The notes under the pieces are model-generated. The model was not told the origin of the DNA. It made no database searches and was given only the letters and a program-made list of their open reading frames with translations. A program made the position numbers and the translations under genes. Shown one piece after another: positions 57,563 through 64,000 of a stretch of 64,000 bases of DNA. The DNA is taken from the NCBI GenBank assembly GCA_016715505.1, contig JADJZY010000032.1, positions 124,001-188,000 of the forward strand. The letters are read 5' to 3'. How positions within the stretch are numbered: the stretch's first letter is position 1; each line of letters opens with the position of its first letter. Source of the stretch: Bacteroidota bacterium (GTDB taxonomy: Bacteria; Bacteroidota; Bacteroidia; Chitinophagales; Chitinophagaceae).

Positions 57563-58394
57563 AGATCCCAGTATTTTGTTCCACCAAATTTCACTTCCTG
57601 CACATTCAGTATCTGTCTTTTGCGAAAGTCGGAATCATATTGATAAATCAACACGATAAAACGTAATTTTTGCAAATTGTAATTGTCCAAATTGATTTGT
57701 TCATATTTTTTTTGACGGATATTCCCTTCCGGAAAAGCCTCATTCAGGATTAAGGTGTCACCAGTTTCGGCATTCAGGATTTCTTTAAACACAGAAGGAT
57801 GATAATAAGCAGATAATGCGCCTTGCTGAAAAATATTTTTAATACTGTCTTCAACCAGATAAATCTGTAATCGGATATCTTTTTCAAAGGCTTGCCGATG
57901 AGCAATATAGATGTTCAAATAAGCATGGGCGTTTTCGGCGACGCCACTTTCAAGCGCCAAAGCCAGTGGGGCTTCCTGCGATAATTGACGCAAGGCCGCT
58001 GCATTCCAGTTAATGGGCGATAACCAAATCTGATTGTCTTCCTGTAATTCAGTATTGGAGCCCGGCAAACGATTCACGGCCGCTTTTGGCAAACCTATAG
58101 TTCCTCCCAGAAACGAAGTCAAGGTTTGGGTGTAAGGTGTTTCAAGCCAATCCTGTTGATGAAAATTGGCCACAAAATCCGCCCTAAGTTTTGTAATCGC
58201 AGGGCTTCGAGTTGCGCCCGGGAATCAATACTGGCGCTGTTCCACTCTCCACACAGGGATTCGATGAGGACGTTTTGCCGGTAATAATTGGGATGTAATT
58301 CCAGGGGATTTTCCACCGGAATGATCACAGGCTCCTTATCGCGACACGATACGATCAACAGATAAATAAGCAGCAGCGGAAAATATTTTTTCAT
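57559..58394 (-). CDS. Omp28-like lipoprotein (frameshifted)
   Basis: About 280 residues, start MKKYFPLLLIYLLIVSC (ATG 58394) with lipobox. The next part, NVLIESLCGEWNSASIDSRA, matches the start of Omp28-type thioredoxin-like domains (usually VLIEEFTGxxCxxC), but only one Cys is kept (CGEW). A one-base loss in a four-T run (58189-58192) splits the frame; restoring it gives KLRADFVANFHQQDWLETPY, and GGTIGLPKAAVNRLPGS follows. Its stop overlaps the helicase stop region by 4 bases on the other strand. Function unknown. Confidence 0.6.
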
Positions 58395-58465
58395 CCAAGG
58401 GTAAAAATACTTGAAAAAAGAAGAAAACATTCAGCGAATCGTTCATTTTTGCATTTCGACCCATT

Positions 58466-60391
58466 ATGTTACTCTCACTCAACAATATCACCTTCGAATT
58501 TGGTGCCCGTAAAATTCTTGATGAAGCCTCCTGGCATATTTTTCCCAACGAACGTATCGGACTTATTGGCCCGAATGGGGCCGGTAAATCAACCTTGCTT
58601 AAAATCCTCATTGGAGAGTATACCGTAAGTGCCGGCACCGTGAATCGGATCAAAAATTTGAGTATCGGATATTTTCATCAGGACTTACAAAGCCTGGAAA
58701 CTGAAGAGAACATTTTAAATGTCGCCAAAGGGGCCTATGCCAAAGCATTGGAATTGGAAGCGCAAATCAGGCAACTGGAAATTGAGTTGCATGAAAGTGA
58801 AGATGAAAAAAAATTGCATAAACTAGCCGATTTACACCATGATTTTGAAATCGCCGGTGGTTATGAAATGGACCATAAAGCCGCTGAAATTTTGGAAGGT
58901 TTAGGATTTAATACCATTGATTTACAACGTCCTTTTAAAGAGTTTTCCGGTGGCTGGCGAATGCGTGTATTGTTGGGGAAAATGATTCTGCAACATCCGG
59001 ATATTTTACTCCTCGATGAACCGACCAATCACCTCGACTTACCTTCTATTGAATGGATCGAAAGATATTTGAATGGTTATCCCGGCACCATCATCATTGT
59101 ATCGCATGACCGATATTTTTTAGACCGCATGGTCACCAAAGTCGTAGAAGTTTCACAACAAACCCTCAATCATTACTCTGGCAATTATTCATTTTACGAA
59201 CAGGAAAAGGAAGTGAGGGCTGAATTTCAGCAAAGAGAGTATGACAATCAACAAGATTTTATTCGTCAACAGGAGCGATTCATTGAACGTTTTCGTGCTA
59301 AAGCTTCCAAAGCCACCCAGGCCCAAAGTTTGGTAAAAAAACTCGATCGATTAGAACGTATCGAAGCACCCATCAGTGAAACCGCTAAAATTTTATTTCG
59401 ATTTTCTTTGGAGCGTCAACCGGGGAAAATTTTAAGTACCCTACACCATGTCAGCAAAAGTTATGGCGATTTACATATCCTCAAAAATGCATCGGCGGAG
59501 GTGAACCGGGGTGATAAAATAGCATTGATTGGTGCCAATGGAAAGGGGAAGTCAACTTTATTACGACTCATTGCACAAACCGAAGGCTGTGAAGGTGAAG
59601 TCATTGGAGGGCACAATGCCGACATCTCTTTTTATGCCCAACATCAGATTGAAGCCCTGCACATGGATCATGATATTCTGGAAGAATTGAAATTATGTGG
59701 AAGCGGAAAAACGGAACAGGAATTGCGCGAATTAATGGGCTGCTTTTTATTCAGAGGGGATGATGTATTTAAGAAAATAAAAATTCTTTCCGGGGGTGAA
59801 AAGGCCCGGGTAGCCCTTGCCAAATGTATCATCAGTAAAGCGAATTTTTTATTGTTGGATGAACCGACCAATCACCTGGATATGTCGTCGGTAAAAATGT
59901 TGGTTCAAGCCATTAATCAATTTGAAGGTACCGTTGTATTGGTGTCGCATGACCGGTATTTTATTCAGGAAACAGCCCGGCAAATCTGGCAAATTGAAGA
60001 TGGAGAAATAAAGATTTTTAACGGAACCTATAACGAATGGGAGCGATTTAAAAATGAAAAAACACCCGTTGCCCCGCCTGAAGCCGCTCCTAAAGTGGTA
60101 GAAGTTCAAGCTGAAGCACCCAAACAAAACACATCGGCTTTCAAAGAAAAACAAAAGGAGGAAAAAAAATTACGTAGCCGGTTTACGAAGCTGGAAGAGG
60201 AAATTCAGCAATTGGAAAAAAGTAAGGCAGAGCTCGAAAATAAATTGGCGGCTCCTGATACTTATGCCAACAAAGTGCTGTTTCAGGAAACGGAACAAGC
60301 CTATCAGGCAGTAATCACGAAATTATCACCCAAACAAGCGGAATACGAAGTGCTGTTTGAAGAGTTATTGCGCTTTGAAGAATCTGAATGA
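58466..60391 (+). CDS. ABC-F ATPase (EttA/Uup-like)
   Basis: Cytosolic tandem ABC ATPase of 641 residues without membrane domains; relatives act on stalled ribosomes. First cassette: GPNGAGKSTLLKIL, signature FSGGWRMRVLLGK, LLLDEPTNHLD. Linker arm with RQQERFIERFRAKASKATQAQS. Second cassette: GANGKGKSTLLRL, signature LSGGEKARVALAK, LLLDEPTNHLD. The C-terminal coiled coil (KLRSRFTKLEEEIQQLEKSK) is as in Uup. Target substrate unknown. Confidence 0.93.
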   Translation: MLLSLNNITFEFGARKILDEASWHIFPNERIGLIGPNGAGKSTLLKILIGEYTVSAGTVNRIKNLSIGYFHQDLQSLETEENILNVAKGAYAKALELEAQIRQLEIELHESEDEKKLHKLADLHHDFEIAGGYEMDHKAAEILEGLGFNTIDLQRPFKEFSGGWRMRVLLGKMILQHPDILLLDEPTNHLDLPSIEWIERYLNGYPGTIIIVSHDRYFLDRMVTKVVEVSQQTLNHYSGNYSFYEQEKEVRAEFQQREYDNQQDFIRQQERFIERFRAKASKATQAQSLVKKLDRLERIEAPISETAKILFRFSLERQPGKILSTLHHVSKSYGDLHILKNASAEVNRGDKIALIGANGKGKSTLLRLIAQTEGCEGEVIGGHNADISFYAQHQIEALHMDHDILEELKLCGSGKTEQELRELMGCFLFRGDDVFKKIKILSGGEKARVALAKCIISKANFLLLDEPTNHLDMSSVKMLVQAINQFEGTVVLVSHDRYFIQETARQIWQIEDGEIKIFNGTYNEWERFKNEKTPVAPPEAAPKVVEVQAEAPKQNTSAFKEKQKEEKKLRSRFTKLEEEIQQLEKSKAELENKLAAPDTYANKVLFQETEQAYQAVITKLSPKQAEYEVLFEELLRFEESE

Positions 60392-60535
60392 TTGACTCAC
60401 CCGATCTTTACTGAACTTGTTTTTCTCAGTATTCAATAAAATACCTGAAAGCCTGAGATTTTGCCAAGAATCAGTCTTCCTCATACACTTCTAAAAAAAA
60501 GCAGTTTCCTACCAATATCTATGCAAAGTGGCAAT

Positions 60536-60543
60536 TATCTTTG
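60536..60543 (+). promoter_or_regulatory. -7 element directly before S9 peptidase gene
   Basis: TATCTTTG is an exact consensus. The ATG at 60548 begins four bases later, so the message may be leaderless. Confidence 0.5.
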
Positions 60544-60547
60544 ATTC

Positions 60548-62704
60548 ATGAGAAAATGGATATTCCTGTTGTTGCTGGCCTCAACTTTAACGGCCACAGC
60601 TCAAAAACGAAAACTGACCATGACCGAAGCGGTTTTGGGATTGAGCAGCAATCTGGCTGTTAAAAACATGAAGCAATTAAAATGGAGTGGTTCCAAATAC
60701 GCTTATGTGGTGAGCAATGAAAACGAAAATGTCATCATGCAGGTTGATCCCCTCAGTTTTGAATCGGAAGTTGCCATTTCGCTGGAAAAAATGAATAAGG
60801 ATTTGGCTAAATTAGGATTAAAACCATTGAAAAACTTTCCGCTCATTGAATGGTTAGACGATCAGCGCTTTTATATCACCCATGAGAATAAATGGATTCA
60901 ATTTGTGGTTTCTCCGAGCGAATCTATGCGAACCGATATCATAGGGCAATTTGAAGATGGCTCTGAGCACATACATGTACATATGTCTTCCAAACAAGTG
61001 GCGTATGTAAAAGATTTTCAATTGTATGTGGGTAAAATGGATGAGAGCGCTAAAAAAATCACCAACGATAGACAAGCCAATATCTTATACGGCACTTCGG
61101 TTCACCGCGATGAATTTGGAATTAGCGAAGGTTTGTTTTGGTCGCCCAAAGGGAATGCACTCGCATTTTACCGCATGGATCAAAGTATGGTGGAGGATTA
61201 TCCGGTGGTAGACTGGTCAAGCACCCCGGCTCAAAGTAAAAATATCAAATATCCTTTTTCGGGGCGTACTTCTCATCAGGTGACATTGGGGGTTTATCAA
61301 CCCGCTACACAGCAAACCATTTACCTCAAAACTACCGGGCCAAAAGATCAGTACCTCACAACGGTTACCTGGAGCCCCGACGAAAAATATATCTATCTCT
61401 CCATTTTAAACCGCGATCAAAATCACCTGACCTTAAACTGTTATGATGCAAAAAATGGAGAACTCATCCGAACCATTCTTGAAGAAAAGCATGATAAATA
61501 TGTAGAACCACAACATGCTTTATACTTTATGAAAAATCAAACCGATCAGTTTATTTGGTGGAGTCAGCGAGATGGATTTATGCATCTTTATTTGTATAAA
61601 ACAGATGGTCGCTTGATTCGTCAAATTACTAAGGGCGAATGGCTGGTCAACGAAATCATTGGTGAACATGAAGCAGGAAATGAGCTCTTGTTTACATCCA
61701 CGAAAGAAAGTCCATTGCAAAAAAATGTTTACGCGGTGAATATCCAAACGGGTGTTATCCGTTCCTTGAGTTCAGTGAAGGGCAACCACCAAGCCATGGT
61801 CCGCCCTGATGGGAAATACCTCATCGATGTCTATCAGAATGCTTCGATGCCACGAAATATTGAAATTGTGAACACGCAAACCAAGGCGGAGAAGAGAATT
61901 TTTACCGCTAATAATCCATTGGATTCTGTTCAATTGGCAGCCGTCACCAATTTGGAATTACTTGCACAGGATGGTACAAAATTGTATGCAAAATTGATGT
62001 TGCCCGCTGAATTTGATGCGACTAAAAAGTATCCGGTTATCGTATATTTATACAATGGCCCCCATGTTCAATTGATTAAAGATGGGTTTCCCGCCTCCGG
62101 TAATCTGTGGTATGATTTACTTACCCAAAAAGGTTATATCGTATTTGTGATGGACGGAAGAGGGAGCAGCAATCGCGGGCACCAATTTGAAAGTGCCATT
62201 CATCGACAATTGGGTACACTCGAAATGCAGGATCAATTACAAGGGGTGAATTATTTAAAATCACTGCCATATGTGGATGCTCAGCGAATGGGGGTGCATG
62301 GCTGGAGCTATGGTGGATTTATGACTACCTCACTCATGTTGCGCCACCCCGAAGTGTTTCAGGTGGGTGTAGCTGGTGGTCCGGTACTTGATTGGAGTAT
62401 GTATGAAGTGATGTATACAGAACGATATATGGATACTCCGGAGCAAAATCCGGAAGGTTATAAAGCCAATGTGTTGTTTGACAAAGTAAAAAACCTGAAA
62501 GGTAAATTACTCATGATACACGGAACGGATGATGATGTCGTTGTTTGGCAACATTCACTGCGCTTCGTAAAACGTTGTGTAGATGAAGGTGTACCCCTGG
62601 ATTATTTTGTGTATCCCGGACATCCTCACAATGTGCGCGGCAAGGATCGGGTACACTTGATGCAAAAAATCACCGATTATATGGATGCGGTATTGAAACC
62701 ATAG
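60548..62704 (+). CDS. DPP-IV-type S9 family peptidase
   Basis: Exported serine peptidase of 718 residues. Signal peptide (MRKWIFLLLLASTLTATAQ), an eight-blade propeller domain (about residues 40-460), then an alpha/beta-hydrolase domain. The Ser is in GVHGWSYGGFMTT, Asp in MIHGTDDDVV, and His in PGHPHNVRG. The propeller holds VHRDEFGISEGLFWSP, where DPP-IV has its Glu pair region (DEFG/EE). Likely a periplasmic dipeptidyl peptidase helping to use peptides. Confidence 0.92.
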   Translation: MRKWIFLLLLASTLTATAQKRKLTMTEAVLGLSSNLAVKNMKQLKWSGSKYAYVVSNENENVIMQVDPLSFESEVAISLEKMNKDLAKLGLKPLKNFPLIEWLDDQRFYITHENKWIQFVVSPSESMRTDIIGQFEDGSEHIHVHMSSKQVAYVKDFQLYVGKMDESAKKITNDRQANILYGTSVHRDEFGISEGLFWSPKGNALAFYRMDQSMVEDYPVVDWSSTPAQSKNIKYPFSGRTSHQVTLGVYQPATQQTIYLKTTGPKDQYLTTVTWSPDEKYIYLSILNRDQNHLTLNCYDAKNGELIRTILEEKHDKYVEPQHALYFMKNQTDQFIWWSQRDGFMHLYLYKTDGRLIRQITKGEWLVNEIIGEHEAGNELLFTSTKESPLQKNVYAVNIQTGVIRSLSSVKGNHQAMVRPDGKYLIDVYQNASMPRNIEIVNTQTKAEKRIFTANNPLDSVQLAAVTNLELLAQDGTKLYAKLMLPAEFDATKKYPVIVYLYNGPHVQLIKDGFPASGNLWYDLLTQKGYIVFVMDGRGSSNRGHQFESAIHRQLGTLEMQDQLQGVNYLKSLPYVDAQRMGVHGWSYGGFMTTSLMLRHPEVFQVGVAGGPVLDWSMYEVMYTERYMDTPEQNPEGYKANVLFDKVKNLKGKLLMIHGTDDDVVVWQHSLRFVKRCVDEGVPLDYFVYPGHPHNVRGKDRVHLMQKITDYMDAVLKP

Positions 62705-62780
62705 TGGTTTTTTGCGATTGGGAATAAATATCCTGATCCATGTTCAGGAAAGATGTGGTATTTTTATATAAACATTGATT

Positions 62781-64000
62781 ATGAAACATTTTCCTTCCCT
62801 TCTTATTCTATTGTTGATCGTGTGCTTGGGTGCTGATGCCCAGCCTGATTTAAAGCATAGTTTTTTATCAATTATAAAAAGTGTTTTGGTTACAAAGTTC
62901 ATTTTGATGTCATCATGCCTCATAGCAATGGTTCTTTATTTGCATTGCGTGAAGTAAAGGAGCCCACTTATGATTGCCGATTGTATAAATTAGATGCCAA
63001 TACTTTTGATACCCTATGGAGTGTGAAGTATGGAGGCAGCGAAGAGGATTTTTTAAGTAATATGATTGAGCTGCCTGACCAAACCATGGTATTGGCAGGA
63101 ACCACGAATAGCAATGATGGAGATGTGCCTTATGGCCATACCTATACCGCTAAGGAGATTTGGGTATTACGCGTAGATACTCTTGGCAATATACTCAATG
63201 GTACCACCTTTGGGGGAGTGATGGGAGTGTTATTTACACTTTAAGATATGCACCTGAAGGGTATATTTATCTGGCAGGAAATACCAATGCCGACGACTAT
63301 GATTTTTTACATGCCGGATATGGAAGCTTTGATGCTGACCCCTGGATAGTGCGTTTGGACACCAACCTCTCTTTAAAAAAGGTATTGGTAGTACCCGGCA
63401 ACGATAATGAAACTCGCCCTTTTATGGAATATATGGGGCCTAATTCGGTGATAATGGGTTTTGGCAGCAGTGGAACTAACTCGGAAGTCTATGGCAATTT
63501 AAGTTTGGGCTTACAAGATTTAGTAGTTATGCATTTGGATAGCAATTTTAATATTAAATGGGGCAAACGTATAGGAGGTAACTTGGATGATGCGGCAGAT
63601 GGAATTTGTTTAAAATATACGGATACAAAATTCTGTATTGTTGGTCGCACCCGATCTTGTAGTGGAGATATCAGTTTTAAGCGCGATTGTAATGGGACTA
63701 CAAGTAGTATGCTGATAGCGATCATGGACACCAATGGATTGGTACACCATTGTAAGGCTTATGGGGATAGTAATACGGCAAATTGGGCTGCTCCGCCAAC
63801 CTTGGTAGTAAGCGGTGCTTATTTGCATGACGGCAAAATATATGCACATTATTATACACAAGGTGAAGCGGGAGATATGGACATGAACCTCTCGCAAAAA
63901 GGAGAGCCGCAGCGTGGGTTGGTGCTTTTGACAGCACAGCCAATTTAATTGGCAAAAATACATTTGATGGGGGTGGTGATACGTATATTAAAATAAACAA
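62781..64000 (+). CDS. Secreted repeat protein running off the window (multiple frameshifts)
   Basis: Signal peptide MKHFPSLLILLLIVCLGADAQ, start at ATG 62781. The following pieces, in three frames, form one protein with repeats of the type seen in T9SS-exported propellers: KYGGSEEDFLSNM, DQTMVLAGTTNSNDGD, EIWVLRVDTLGN, GYIYLAGNTNADDYD, KRIGGNLDDAADG. Frame breaks are near 62870 (A), in GGGGG 63212-63216, and near 63910; repaired, the last piece reads GAFDSTANLIGKNTFDGGG and continues past base 64000. The C-terminal sorting domain is outside. Confidence 0.65.

Overview
The window is a stretch of a Bacteroidota chromosome of roughly 40% GC. The evidence is several proteins with type IX secretion (T9SS) sorting domains, many promoters with the phylum's TAnnTTTG -7 element, no clear Shine-Dalgarno sequences, and family members typical of the phylum (DUF4920, DUF6089, DUF3276, a lipoprotein SGNH hydrolase beside a FadL-type porin). 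Chitinophagales, Saprospirales or Cytophagales would all fit; I cannot fix the family from this sequence.

Layout. 1-8.3 kb: end of lpd, a membrane sulfatase-fold transferase, ahcY, a giant adhesin-like T9SS protein, and two small lipoproteins. 8.3-19.1 kb: YfiT-like transferase, rpsU, a xerC-like recombinase, a PhnP-like hydrolase, alanine dehydrogenase, a TerB-like protein, then on the minus strand a GT2 glycosyltransferase, an exonuclease, a MauE/DoxX-thioredoxin protein and a BLUF photoreceptor, followed by an acyl-CoA mutase and the first isocitrate dehydrogenase. 19.1-23.1 kb is the accessory island: a G-homopolymer block, the truncated tail of an RHS-like protein, a decayed IS1595-type element with recognisable inverted ends, a RAYT (REP-associated tyrosine transposase) gene, an AT-rich orphan gene, and REP-like hairpins, with a 66-bp direct repeat at either side. 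23.1-34.2 kb: fbp, lepA, a PUR-type DUF3276 protein, a secreted BNR/Vps10-like protein, DUF6089, a histidine kinase, tRNA-Leu(GAG), riboflavin synthase and a CoA-transferase A subunit that is followed by a GC-rich repeat instead of its B subunit. 34.3-39.3 kb: STAS protein, clpC, polyprenyl synthase and a Rossmann-fold protein. 39.3-40.1 kb is a second small repeat island with a RAYT tail. 40.1-64 kb: kynureninase, a beta-barrel protein, topA, a second T9SS protein, the FadL/SGNH pair, a methyltransferase, a tandem TonB-domain protein, the second isocitrate dehydrogenase, a CRP-type regulator, an SF1 helicase, an Omp28-like lipoprotein, an ABC-F ATPase, a DPP-IV-type S9 peptidase and a final secreted repeat protein running off the end.

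Most genes are housekeeping and have no obvious joint pathway. The links I can support are: FadL porin + SGNH lipoprotein as an outer-membrane lipid module, rpsU + xerC as a neighbour pair, and the RAYT genes with the repeats around them.

A strong caveat applies to the whole window. About twenty conserved genes or gene parts carry single-base frameshifts, mostly a lost base in short A/T/G runs, and three carry in-frame stops. Essential or conserved genes are hit as often as dispensable ones. The simplest reading is residual consensus error from long reads rather than mass gene decay, so I annotate these as whole genes with the lesion stated.
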